DNA of 64,000 bases from positions 4,650,001-4,714,000 of the forward strand of contig NZ_CP035319.1 of assembly GCF_004328705.1 (NCBI RefSeq), read 5' to 3'. A program made the translations under genes and the position numbers. The DNA is from Rhodococcus sp. ABRD24 (GTDB lineage: Bacteria; Actinomycetota; Actinomycetes; Mycobacteriales; Mycobacteriaceae). This document shows, piece after piece, positions 18,690-26,497 of the stretch. Every line of letters starts with the position of its first letter. The first letter of the stretch is position 1. The notes beneath the pieces are model-generated. The model saw only the letters and a list, made by a program, of their open reading frames with translations. It was not told the origin of the DNA and made no database searches.

Positions 18690-19775
18690 ATGACCCACGT
18701 GATACCAACAGATCCTGATCCGCGCTTTCGTGAGTTCATGGCGAAGAGCGATGCAATCAGCGGTGAGAAGCTGACGGCAGCCATCCCGCGTGAGCTGATG
18801 GAGCCTTCGCTGGCCCGCGGAATGATGGGATTCGCCCTCAGTTGGGCCTTGTACATCGGCTCCATCGTGGGCATGGCAGTCTTCCACCACTGGTACGTCT
18901 ATCCGTTCCTGCTGGTGACGGCTGGACTGGGCGGCTGGGGGTTGCATTGCATTGCCCACGATTGCGGACACGGTTCGTTCTCGCGGAATCGGAAGCTCAA
19001 CTTCTTCATCGGACATCTGTCGTTGATGCCTCTGCTCTACCCATTCCACGCGTGGCGACACGTGCACAACCTCCATCACGGCCACACGAACAGCCTCGAA
19101 CTCGACACGGACTGGAGGCCCATTTCTGAGGACATCTACCGGCGAATGCCGCTCCGTGACCGGGTCGTGTACATCAGCACGAGGACCTGGGCGGCCTGGG
19201 CCGGCACCATCAACTACTGGGTCGTCTCGGGATTCCGCCCTTCGTACTTCCCGAAGAAGGACATGCGCCGCGATGTCCGGCGCTCGATCATCTTCGTGAT
19301 CATCATCGGTGGTGCCTACCTTGCGACGTTGACCTATTTCACGGGGTGGCAGGGTCTTCTGCTGTACTTCGTGGCACCGTGGTTCGCGATTCACGCCTGG
19401 TTCAGCATCACGACGCTGATGCACCACAGTGCCGAGGACATTCCCTATCTGCCGGAGCGCTACTGGACCCGAAATGCCAGCCGACTGCTCGTGACCACCG
19501 ATTTCCGGTACCCGCGGTGGCTGTTGTTTGTCACTCACAACATCTCGATTCACACTGCACACCATGTCGCTCCGGTTGTCCCGTTCTACAACCTGCCGAA
19601 GGCCCAGGCTGCACTGAAACAGACCTATCCGGGAATGGTCCGCGAGGAGCCTGCCAGCCTTCGCCGGGTGTGGACCGTCCTGCGTAAATGTCGCTTCTAC
19701 GACCCCGTCTCGGGACTGTACTCGACGACGCCGATGGCGAAGATCGGCGACGCTGACATGAAGGAGTCAGCGTGA
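18690..19775 (+). CDS. Membrane fatty acid desaturase/acetylenase 3 (FAD2-like)
   Basis: Third desaturase, 361 residues, of a different branch: the delta-12/omega-3-like family. Boxes are HDCGH (90-94), HNLHH (126-130) and HTAHH (288-292), with an extra MHHS near 244. Hydrophobic stretches at about 44-85 and 200-240 cross the membrane. FAD2-like enzymes include known acetylenases, so this is a good candidate for triple-bond formation. It corresponds in position to cayE. The hydrolase gene overlaps its stop by 4 bp. Confidence 0.9.
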   Translation: MTHVIPTDPDPRFREFMAKSDAISGEKLTAAIPRELMEPSLARGMMGFALSWALYIGSIVGMAVFHHWYVYPFLLVTAGLGGWGLHCIAHDCGHGSFSRNRKLNFFIGHLSLMPLLYPFHAWRHVHNLHHGHTNSLELDTDWRPISEDIYRRMPLRDRVVYISTRTWAAWAGTINYWVVSGFRPSYFPKKDMRRDVRRSIIFVIIIGGAYLATLTYFTGWQGLLLYFVAPWFAIHAWFSITTLMHHSAEDIPYLPERYWTRNASRLLVTTDFRYPRWLLFVTHNISIHTAHHVAPVVPFYNLPKAQAALKQTYPGMVREEPASLRRVWTVLRKCRFYDPVSGLYSTTPMAKIGDADMKESA

Positions 19776-20611
19776 TCGCTCACCCTGTCCTCAGCGACAC
19801 CCTTGCCAAGAACTACCGGTGGATGCCCCGGATTGCCGGATATTACTTCACGTCGATTTACAGCACGACTCGCAGGCTGGGTACCTTCCCCGATGATGTG
19901 TGCCCGATCGGGGCGCGCCGCGTGCCGTTGGCCGACGTCCACAGAGTCAAAGCGGCCTATGTGTGGGGTGACGCCGATCCGACTGTGTTGGTTCTGCACG
20001 GGTGGGGTACCGACAGCACAAGCATGATGGGAATCGTCGAGACCGCTGCGGCGCTTGGGGAATCGGTCGTCTGCTTCGATGCCCCTGGCCACGGCGTGTC
20101 TCCGGGGGGCCAGGCGACGATGTCCGAGTATGCGATGGCAACCGTGGAAGTTCTCCGGCGGTTTCCGACGATCCGCACTGTCGTCTGCCACTCGCTGGGC
20201 TGTATTGCTGCGGTTTCCGCTATCGCAACCGTCGGCGTCGTGAGGTCGCTGATCATGCTTGCCCCCGCATGCACCTTGGCAGGAACACTCGAACGGTGGG
20301 CCGACGAGCGAAACCTGCCGAATGGCCTGGTCGCGGAGATGTACCGTGAGCTACAGAGACGGAACGGTGTCCCGGTATCCCACTGGGACATCCGGACGCT
20401 CGGCCTGCCGCAGGACCTCGAGGCCGTAGTCCTGCGTGACCCGGACGATGACTGGATTCCGGCTAGCGACGCGCAGCAGATCCTCGAGGCATACCCGCAG
20501 ATCCCGCTTCGCGATGTCGCCGGCACTGGCCACCACGGCATTCTCCGAAGTCCGCTGGTCAAAGCAGCGCTCGCCTCAGCAGTAGGGCACCGTGAGGGGG
20601 ATCGCCTGTGA
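19772..20611 (+). CDS. Alpha/beta hydrolase, probable chain-releasing thioesterase
   Basis: Alpha/beta-hydrolase of 279 residues. The oxyanion segment [13 protein letters not shown], nucleophile elbow [13 protein letters not shown] (Ser in a CxSxG rather than GxSxG context), acid region [11 protein letters not shown] and histidine segment [11 protein letters not shown] form a complete triad. GTG start overlaps the desaturase stop by 4 bp. Its place after desaturase 3 matches CayF, the thioesterase that frees the finished polyyne from ACP. It could equally act on another ester; the assignment comes mainly from context. Confidence 0.82.
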   Translation: MIAHPVLSDTLAKNYRWMPRIAGYYFTSIYSTTRRLGTFPDDVCPIGARRVPLADVHRVKAAYVWGDADPTVLVLHGWGTDSTSMMGIVETAAALGESVVCFDAPGHGVSPGGQATMSEYAMATVEVLRRFPTIRTVVCHSLGCIAAVSAIATVGVVRSLIMLAPACTLAGTLERWADERNLPNGLVAEMYRELQRRNGVPVSHWDIRTLGLPQDLEAVVLRDPDDDWIPASDAQQILEAYPQIPLRDVAGTGHHGILRSPLVKAALASAVGHREGDRL

Positions 20612-20802
20612 GAGTTCGAGCTAAGGAACGCAGGGATACGAAGGCGTGGCTGTGCCTGGTGTGCGGGTGGGTCTACTACGAGGAACTCGGATCTCCCGAG
20701 GACGGAATCGAACCGGGTACACGCTGGGAAGACATTCCCGACGACTGGATCTGCCCAGACTGCGGCGCACGTAAAGAGGACTTCGTGATGACCGAATTGT
20801 GA
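20608..20802 (+). CDS. Rubredoxin
   Basis: Small iron protein of 64 residues with the two metal loops [18 protein letters not shown] and [11 protein letters not shown], supplying four cysteine ligands. Start GTG overlaps the hydrolase stop by 4 bp. Rubredoxins pass electrons to membrane di-iron oxygenases such as alkane hydroxylases, and occur in several bacterial polyyne clusters. Here it probably feeds the three desaturases. No rubredoxin reductase is seen in the window. Confidence 0.95.
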   Translation: MRVRAKERRDTKAWLCLVCGWVYYEELGSPEDGIEPGTRWEDIPDDWICPDCGARKEDFVMTEL

Positions 20803-20847
20803 TTCTCACCAGACTTTTTCAAATCGATAGGCGGCAGAGGAGACCAG

Positions 20848-22083
20848 ATGAGTACCACATCGACAGTGCGAAGCCCGCTCGAGATCATGGCGGAATTGCT
20901 GTCTTTCGACGGGAAACAGAATCCGTACCCCCTTTACGAACAGATGCGGGCGCACGGCCCGGTTGTTGACGTTCAGGGTGCTCACTTCTTCGTCACCGGC
21001 TATCGTGAATGCTCCTGGGCGCTAAGGGAGCCCGAGCTTCTAGCCTCGACGGATGACGCGGTCCAGGATCGGCGGCTACCAGGTTGGAGAGACCACTCCT
21101 CGTGGGTATGGCTGACGAAGAACATGCTGTTCAGCAACAACCCACGACATGAGCGATTGCGCCGGTTCTTCGGCAACGCGTTCTCGGCCCAGAGGGTTCT
21201 TGCCCTCGCAGACATGATCGACCGGCTCTCCGACGACGTCGTGGACCATCTGGCGCGTGAAGGCGCGGATGGCCGGACTGTCGATCTCGTCGAGCACTTC
21301 TCCTACCGTTTCGCGATCTCGGTCATCGGTGAACTCATCGGTGTGCCTTCGGAAGATCAGCCGGGGATGCGACATGGAATCGGTGCCATCACGATCGCAC
21401 TCGACCCCATCACCGACATGTCGATGCTCGATCCGGGTGATGTTGCCATGGATCGGTTCGCCGAGTACTTCTACGGGTTGGTCGCTCGTTTGCGGGCGAA
21501 TCCAGGAACCGACATGACGAGCGGGTGGATCAAAGCGCTCGACAACGGCGGTGACATCACTGAGGAAGAGCTCGTCGCCAATCTGATGCTGCTGGTCGTC
21601 GCAGCTACGGAAGCCCCGCAGGATCTGTTGAGCAATACCATCCGGCTTGCGATCGAGCATCCGGAGTTCCACGATCGGATCAAGACGGATCCGGATTTCA
21701 CCGCAGGGTTCATCGAGGAGTCCTTCCGGTTCGATCCAGCAGTGCAGGCACTGAATCGGGTTGCTACCCGAGACTTCGACTTCTTCGGCCACCCGGTTGC
21801 AGCGGGTACTCCTCTCACCTTGCTGATCGCTGCCGCCAACCGGGACCCACGCCGGTACGACAACCCCGCCTCGTTCGTACCCACACGAACCGAGAACCAA
21901 CCACTGACGCTCAGCGGTGGGAGTCACTACTGCCTCGGCGCAGCACTGGCGCGGATGTCGGTTCAGGCAGTCCTGCCGAAATTGATCACTCGATTCCCCG
22001 ACCTGACGATTGCCGGGGCGCCCACCTTCCGAAACCAGATCGTCCAACGTGGCCACGCCACCCTTCTCATCACGCTGAAGTAA
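20848..22083 (+). CDS. Cytochrome P450 with atypical oxygen-activation helix
   Basis: P450 of 411 residues. ExxR is ESFR (291-294) and the haem ligand is Cys362 in LSGGSHYCLG, with the usual leading phenylalanine replaced by leucine. The I-helix reads VAATEAPQ (251-258): the acid Glu255 is kept but the following threonine is Ala256 and then Pro257, and the usual AG is AA. Loss of this threonine alters proton delivery and is seen in some P450s with unusual chemistry. It lies 45 bp after rubredoxin. In caryoynencin the P450 CayG hydroxylates the chain; this enzyme is probably a tailoring counterpart. Confidence 0.88.
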   Translation: MSTTSTVRSPLEIMAELLSFDGKQNPYPLYEQMRAHGPVVDVQGAHFFVTGYRECSWALREPELLASTDDAVQDRRLPGWRDHSSWVWLTKNMLFSNNPRHERLRRFFGNAFSAQRVLALADMIDRLSDDVVDHLAREGADGRTVDLVEHFSYRFAISVIGELIGVPSEDQPGMRHGIGAITIALDPITDMSMLDPGDVAMDRFAEYFYGLVARLRANPGTDMTSGWIKALDNGGDITEEELVANLMLLVVAATEAPQDLLSNTIRLAIEHPEFHDRIKTDPDFTAGFIEESFRFDPAVQALNRVATRDFDFFGHPVAAGTPLTLLIAAANRDPRRYDNPASFVPTRTENQPLTLSGGSHYCLGAALARMSVQAVLPKLITRFPDLTIAGAPTFRNQIVQRGHATLLITLK

Positions 22084-22093
22084 GGGGCCGAAC

Positions 22094-22984
22094 ATGCTAC
22101 CGACCGTTGCCATGACCGATGCCGACCTCGCTGCATCCCTCGGCGACTTCACCAGTGAGTACGCGGAGGTGAACGGTATCCGTTTGCACTACGTCACCGG
22201 CGGGTCCGGCACGCCGCTGATCCTCCTGCCCGGATGGCCGGAGACGTGGTGGGAATACCGGAAGCTGATGCCGGCTCTGGCGACCGAACATCGCGTCTTC
22301 GCGGTCGATATCCGAGGCATGGGCAGCTCGGACAAACCGGATTCCGGGTACTCGAAGAAGTCGATGGCGAACGACATCAAGGAGCTCGTCCACGCCCTGG
22401 GGTACGAGAGGGCGAACCTTGCCGGCCACGGCATCGGGGCGATGGTCGCGTTCGCTTGCGCGGCGAATCATCCGGAGGTGGTCGAGAAGGTTGCGATCCT
22501 CAACACCACACACATCGACAACAGCTATTACGAGTTCCCCATGGTTCCCCGTCCCGGCGATGCGCCACCTCACCGCTGGTGGCTTGCGTTCAATCAGGTC
22601 CGCGAACTGCCTGAGCAACTGCTGGCCGGCCGAGCTCGACATCTGGTCGACTACATGTTCGGCATCAGCCTCGTCAATCCCGATGCCATCTCCGAGTTCG
22701 ACCGTGAGGTGTACGCCCAGGCGTACAACGCGCCCGGCGCGATTCGTGCAGCGACGGGGTGGTTCCAGACGTATCAGCAGGACATCGACGACTTCAACTC
22801 CTACGACCCCGTCTCCGTGCCGATGCTGGGACTGGCGTACGGCGGATTCTTCGACTACATGGCGAAGGCGCTGCCCAGGCAAGGGGTCGACGTGCGTGTC
22901 GAACAGATCTCCGACAGCCGCAACTATCTCGTCGAAGAGCAGCCCGCCGCGGTCGTGTCCGCCTTCGCCGCATTCTTCTCCTGA
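22094..22984 (+). CDS. Alpha/beta-hydrolase-fold protein lacking catalytic residues
   Basis: Protein of 296 residues aligned by eye with epoxide hydrolases and haloalkane dehalogenases (GSGTPLILLPGWPETWWEYRK in two parts, then VDIRGMGSSDKP). At the nucleophile elbow GHGIG (111-115) glycine 113 replaces the catalytic aspartate or serine. Near the end SRNYLVEEQP has Asn277 where the catalytic histidine stands, and the oxyanion HGxP is PGWP. The fold is kept while at least two of three catalytic residues are gone, so it is unlikely to be a normal hydrolase. It may bind a substrate, act as a lyase or isomerase, or support its neighbours. It starts 10 bp after the P450. Confidence 0.8.
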   Translation: MLPTVAMTDADLAASLGDFTSEYAEVNGIRLHYVTGGSGTPLILLPGWPETWWEYRKLMPALATEHRVFAVDIRGMGSSDKPDSGYSKKSMANDIKELVHALGYERANLAGHGIGAMVAFACAANHPEVVEKVAILNTTHIDNSYYEFPMVPRPGDAPPHRWWLAFNQVRELPEQLLAGRARHLVDYMFGISLVNPDAISEFDREVYAQAYNAPGAIRAATGWFQTYQQDIDDFNSYDPVSVPMLGLAYGGFFDYMAKALPRQGVDVRVEQISDSRNYLVEEQPAAVVSAFAAFFS

Positions 22985-23014
22985 CCCGAGCCACACACCG
23001 CGAAAGGCACTGCG

Positions 23015-24025
23015 ATGAAACGTTCACCACTTGCCGACGTTGCATGGAACTACATGTCGGCACAGATTCTGAACGATGCGGCCGAACTCGAGATTGCCGA
23101 CAGACTCGCCCACGGTGCACAGTCGAGTATCGAGCTGGCTGCTGCGACCGGGACTCATGCGCCGTCGCTGCGCCGTCTGCTGCGGGCTCTCACCGCCCTC
23201 GGGGTCCTCGAGCAGTGCGACGCGGACCGATTCGCACTGACCGACCTCGGCGCACAACTTCGCAAGGATGCGCCCGATACTGTCCGCGACGTAGTCCGGT
23301 TCCTCTGCTCCGAGGGTGCGTGGAGCTCGTGGGGGGACTCGCTCCACAGCCTCCGCACGGGGGAGACAGCCTTCGAGCACAACTACGGGATGCAGGCGTT
23401 CGAGTACCTCGGTCAGCATCCCGAGGAGGCCGCGAAACTCAACGGTGCAATGGGTCGTATGACGGGTGAGACCGCCGCTGGAATCATTGCCGGATATGAC
23501 TTCTCGCAATTCTCGACGATCGTCGATGTCGGCGGCGGCAACGGAACGTTCCTCGCCGAAATCCTGCGTTCAGCAAAGGACAGCAAGGGCATCGTGTTCG
23601 ACATGCCGACAGGGGTGACCGACGCGGCTGCCACGCTGGGAGCAGCTGGCGTGGCCGATCGAGCCGACGTCGTCGACGGGAGCTTCTTCGCGTCGGTCCC
23701 CAGTGGCGCCGATGCCTACGTGCTCAAGCTGGTCCTCCATGACTGGGACGATGACCGGTGCCTGCGGATTCTCGAGAACGTTCGTCAGGCCATCGCCCCC
23801 GAGGGCCGTCTGTTGGTCTTCGAGCGGGCTGTCCCTGAGGTCGTCACCGCCGAGCATCGCCGAGCGCTGCTAGCGGATCTTCTGATGCTCGTCCTCACCG
23901 GCGGTAAGGAACGCACAGTGACCGAGTACCGCGCGTTGTTCGAGTCGGCGGGCTTCACCCTCGACACGGCTACCGGCCCTCTGGGGGACCTGGGTTTCAC
24001 GCGATTGGAAGCGACTCCCGCGTAG
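23015..24025 (+). CDS. SAM-dependent O-methyltransferase
   Basis: Small-molecule O-methyltransferase of 336 residues, related to polyketide and plant-type OMTs. An N-terminal dimerisation/winged-helix domain (LAAATGTHAPSLRRLLRAL) precedes the SAM-binding motif VDVGGGNG (170-177); the catalytic histidine is in LHDWDD (242-246). It starts 30 bp after the degenerate hydrolase and ends at a hairpin, making it the last gene of the cluster. It would methylate a hydroxyl or carboxyl group of the product, perhaps one installed by the P450. The core caryoynencin set lacks it. Confidence 0.9.
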   Translation: MKRSPLADVAWNYMSAQILNDAAELEIADRLAHGAQSSIELAAATGTHAPSLRRLLRALTALGVLEQCDADRFALTDLGAQLRKDAPDTVRDVVRFLCSEGAWSSWGDSLHSLRTGETAFEHNYGMQAFEYLGQHPEEAAKLNGAMGRMTGETAAGIIAGYDFSQFSTIVDVGGGNGTFLAEILRSAKDSKGIVFDMPTGVTDAAATLGAAGVADRADVVDGSFFASVPSGADAYVLKLVLHDWDDDRCLRILENVRQAIAPEGRLLVFERAVPEVVTAEHRRALLADLLMLVLTGGKERTVTEYRALFESAGFTLDTATGPLGDLGFTRLEATPA

Positions 24026-24029
24026 GCAC

Positions 24030-24053
24030 GAGGCGGCCCGACGGACCCGCCTC
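24030..24053 (+). terminator. Terminator at the end of the polyyne-like cluster
   Basis: Perfect 7-bp stem GAGGCGG/CCGCCTC (24030-24036, 24047-24053) with a ten-base loop, five bases after the methyltransferase stop. No T-run. It marks the likely end of the cluster transcript. Confidence 0.55.
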
Positions 24054-24077
24054 CCGGTGTGCGTCGCTGCGCGGTCG

Positions 24078-24083
24078 TAGCAT
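24078..24083 (+). promoter_or_regulatory. -10 box of the receiver gene, leaderless
   Basis: TAGCAT ends six bases before the GTG start of the following gene, which has no Shine-Dalgarno. This spacing implies transcription begins at the start codon. The -35 region (about 24055-24060) does not match a consensus. Confidence 0.35.
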
Positions 24084-24089
24084 CGGTCC

Positions 24090-24533
24090 GTGACCGACGC
24101 GACCGCCCGACCCAGCCGATCGACAGGCCCTACGAGTGTCCTGCACGTGCTCGTCTACAGCAGTGACGCGAACACCCGCGCACAGGTCGTGCGCGCGCTC
24201 GGTACGCGGCCGCATCCGGATCTGCCGGAGCTCGAGTGCATTGAAGTGGCGACGGAGCCGGTCGTGATTCGACGCATGGACTCCGGGGGGATCGATCTGG
24301 CAGTCCTCGACGGCGAGGCCGCTCCGGCCGGTGGGATGGGGATCGCGAAGCAGTTGAAGGACGAGCTCGACTCCTGCCCGCCCATCGTGGTGCTCACGGG
24401 CCGCGCTGACGATGCCTGGCTGGCCGACTGGTCCCGAGCTGAGGCGGTGGTCCCACATCCGATCGATCCGATCGAGCTGGCCACGTCGGTGGTGACGCTG
24501 CTACGCGGTCGTGACAATCCGCGCCCTTCCTGA
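24090..24533 (+). CDS. Degenerate response-regulator receiver protein
   Basis: Single receiver-like domain of 147 residues with no output domain. The phosphoacceptor position is Asp74 in DLAVLDGEAAP and the beta-4 threonine in IVVLTGRADD. The first acidic pair is reduced to SSD (Asp26), and the conserved lysine-proline after beta-5 reads VPHPID, with histidine for lysine, so ordinary phosphorylation-driven switching is doubtful. A similar gene (Rv3143) lies just upstream of nuoA in Mycobacterium tuberculosis; conserved placement suggests a role in complex I expression or assembly. GTG start, apparently leaderless. Confidence 0.82.
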   Translation: MTDATARPSRSTGPTSVLHVLVYSSDANTRAQVVRALGTRPHPDLPELECIEVATEPVVIRRMDSGGIDLAVLDGEAAPAGGMGIAKQLKDELDSCPPIVVLTGRADDAWLADWSRAEAVVPHPIDPIELATSVVTLLRGRDNPRPS

Positions 24534-24596
24534 GATGTTCTCGAAGCCGGGAAAGTTCGCGGGTAAAACACGAGCCAAGGGCGGGGACTGTCCCGG

Positions 24597-24602
24597 TAGG
24601 CT
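24597..24602 (+). promoter_or_regulatory. Candidate -10 box of the nuo operon
   Basis: TAGGCT at 24597-24602 would start transcription near 24610, immediately before the hairpin at 24611-24630 and about 140 bases before nuoA. No good -35 is visible 16-18 bp upstream, so an activator or an alternative sigma factor may be needed. Supported only by eye. Confidence 0.35.
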
Positions 24603-24610
24603 GAGGTCTG

Positions 24611-24630
24611 GATCACACTTCGGTGTGATC
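24611..24630 (+). promoter_or_regulatory. UUCG-capped hairpin in the nuo leader
   Basis: GATCACAC and GTGTGATC form a perfect 8-bp stem closed by the very stable TTCG tetraloop. If the -10 at 24597 is right the mRNA begins with this hairpin, which would protect the 5' end. It could instead end transcription of the receiver gene, but the run of U is missing. Confidence 0.5.
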
Positions 24631-24751
24631 GCGGTACGGGCTCGCGCGGCAGTCGGAAGGTGTCGAATCGAGTACTGACGACCACGCGCAAGCTCCGAAC
24701 GACCGTCCGGCATCGGGCGGCCAGGCTCGCGTGGAGAGGAGCACGGACGCA

Positions 24752-25135
24752 ATGAACGTCTACGTGCCGATTCTCGTGCTGGGCGCTATCGCAGTCGCAT
24801 TTGCGGTCTTCTCCGTGATTGTCGCGTCCGTCGTTGGTCCCAGACGGTACAACCGCGCCAAGCTCGAAGCGTACGAGTGCGGCATCGAGCCGACTCCGCA
24901 GGCGCTGGGCGGCAGCGGTATCCGCGGCGCGATCGGGCAGCGAATCCCGGTGAAGTACTACCTGACGGCGATGCTGTTCATCATCTTCGATATCGAGATC
25001 GTCTTTCTCTACCCGTGGGCCGTCCATTTCGACGTGCTCGGACTCTTCGGCCTCGCCGCGATGGCCGTCTTCATCTTCAACGTCTCCGTCGCCTATGTGT
25101 ACGAGTGGCGGCGGGGCGGTCTCAGTTGGGATTAG
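24752..25135 (+). CDS. nuoA: NADH-quinone oxidoreductase subunit A
   Basis: Membrane subunit of complex I, 127 residues with three hydrophobic segments. The conserved loop [11 protein letters not shown] carries the switching cysteine, and FLYPWAV is typical of NuoA. The ATG at 24752 fits the family N-terminus better than an in-frame start seven codons upstream that overlaps the GAGAGGAG Shine-Dalgarno. It is the first gene of the nuoA-N operon. NuoA helps form the quinone-chamber roof at the junction with NuoH and NuoJ. Confidence 0.95.
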   Translation: MNVYVPILVLGAIAVAFAVFSVIVASVVGPRRYNRAKLEAYECGIEPTPQALGGSGIRGAIGQRIPVKYYLTAMLFIIFDIEIVFLYPWAVHFDVLGLFGLAAMAVFIFNVSVAYVYEWRRGGLSWD

Positions 25136-25160
25136 GCACCTAGTCGGAAGCGAGTCGATC

Positions 25161-25748
25161 ATGGGTCTCGAAGAGAAGCTGCCGAGTGGATTTCTGCTGA
25201 CCACGGTCGAGGGCCTGGCCGGATACGCCCGCAAGGGTTCACTGTGGCCTGCCACCTTCGGACTCGCCTGTTGCGCAATCGAAATGATGGCGACCACGTC
25301 CGGGCGCTTCGATATTGCGCGCTTCGGGATGGAGGCGTTTCGTGCGTCGCCGCGACAGGCCGACCTGATGATCGTGGCCGGCCGGGTGAGCCAAAAGATG
25401 GCGCCGGTACTGCGCCAGGTCTACGACCAGATGGTGGAGCCGAAATGGGTGCTGGCAATGGGGGTGTGCGCATCGTCCGGCGGGATGTTCAACAATTACG
25501 CGATCGTTCAGGGCGTCGACCATGTAGTGCCCGTCGACATCTACCTGCCGGGGTGCCCACCGCGGCCGGAAATGTTGATCAACGCGATTCTGATGTTGCA
25601 CCAGAAGATTCAGGACATGCCTCTCGGTGTCAACCGTGAGGAGGCGGTGCGGGCCGCGGAGCAGGCCGCGCTCTCGTCGCCCACCACGCTCGAACTCGGA
25701 TTGGCTGCCCGCGCCGCCGGCTCTGCTTCCGGGGGGATGTCGAAGTGA
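25161..25748 (+). CDS. nuoB: NADH-quinone oxidoreductase subunit B
   Basis: Peripheral-arm subunit, 195 residues, that carries the terminal [4Fe-4S] cluster N2 donating to quinone. Cysteine ligands are visible in [17 protein letters not shown] and PGCPPRPE. The ATG at 25161 matches the family start [13 protein letters not shown]; the frame is open further upstream only by overlap with nuoA. Stop overlaps the nuoC start by 4 bp. It has the Ala-rich C-terminal tail usual in actinobacteria. Confidence 0.96.
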   Translation: MGLEEKLPSGFLLTTVEGLAGYARKGSLWPATFGLACCAIEMMATTSGRFDIARFGMEAFRASPRQADLMIVAGRVSQKMAPVLRQVYDQMVEPKWVLAMGVCASSGGMFNNYAIVQGVDHVVPVDIYLPGCPPRPEMLINAILMLHQKIQDMPLGVNREEAVRAAEQAALSSPTTLELGLAARAAGSASGGMSK

Positions 25749-26497
25749 CGAAGGAGCCCGTCAACCACATCGGTGGCCCCGATCCGGGGGCGACCGCGGG
25801 CCCGGAGGGCACCGTGCCGCCGGAATCTGCGGTCGGCACCGAGCTGATCGGTGTTCGGCACGGCATGTTCGGGGCCGCCGGCAGCGGTGATACTTCCGGA
25901 TACGGGCGGCTGGTCCGTCCGGTGACGTCGCCGGGCAGCACACCCCGACCCTACGGTGGGTACTTCGACGATGTGGCGGACGTCCTCGCAACAGAGCTGG
26001 CGGGCGTCGGCATCGACTACGCGGACGCGATCGGCAAGGCGGTCGTGTACCGAGATCAGTTGACGTTCCATGTCCGGCGTGAACACCTACAGCAGGTCGC
26101 CGGCAGACTGCGGGACGCGCCCGGTCTGCGCTTCGAGCTGTGCCTGGGTGTCAGTGGCGTGCATTACCCGGAGGACGCCGGGCGTGAACTGCACGCGGTC
26201 TATCCGCTGATGTCGATCACGTGGGGCCGTCGAGTCCGGCTCGAGGTCTCGGTGCCGGACGCCGATCCGCACATCCCGTCGCTCTACGGGGTGTATCCGA
26301 CCACCGACTGGCACGAACGGGAGACGTACGACTTCTTCGGCATCGTCTTCGACGGGCATCCGTCGCTGACTCGCATCGAGATGCCCGACGACTGGCAGGG
26401 CCATCCGCAACGCAAGGACTATCCGCTCGGCGGCATCCCCGTCGAGTACAAGGGCGCGAGGGTGGCACCGCCGGAAGAGCGGAGGACATACAGCTGA
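25745..26497 (+). CDS. nuoC: NADH-quinone oxidoreductase subunit C
   Basis: Subunit of 250 residues. The signature [17 protein letters not shown] and the ending [11 protein letters not shown] are diagnostic. The first 75 residues are poorly conserved and glycine-rich. GTG start overlaps nuoB by 4 bp and its stop shares one base with the nuoD start, so the genes are coupled. NuoC packs against NuoD in the connecting part of the peripheral arm. Confidence 0.96.
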   Translation: MTKEPVNHIGGPDPGATAGPEGTVPPESAVGTELIGVRHGMFGAAGSGDTSGYGRLVRPVTSPGSTPRPYGGYFDDVADVLATELAGVGIDYADAIGKAVVYRDQLTFHVRREHLQQVAGRLRDAPGLRFELCLGVSGVHYPEDAGRELHAVYPLMSITWGRRVRLEVSVPDADPHIPSLYGVYPTTDWHERETYDFFGIVFDGHPSLTRIEMPDDWQGHPQRKDYPLGGIPVEYKGARVAPPEERRTYS

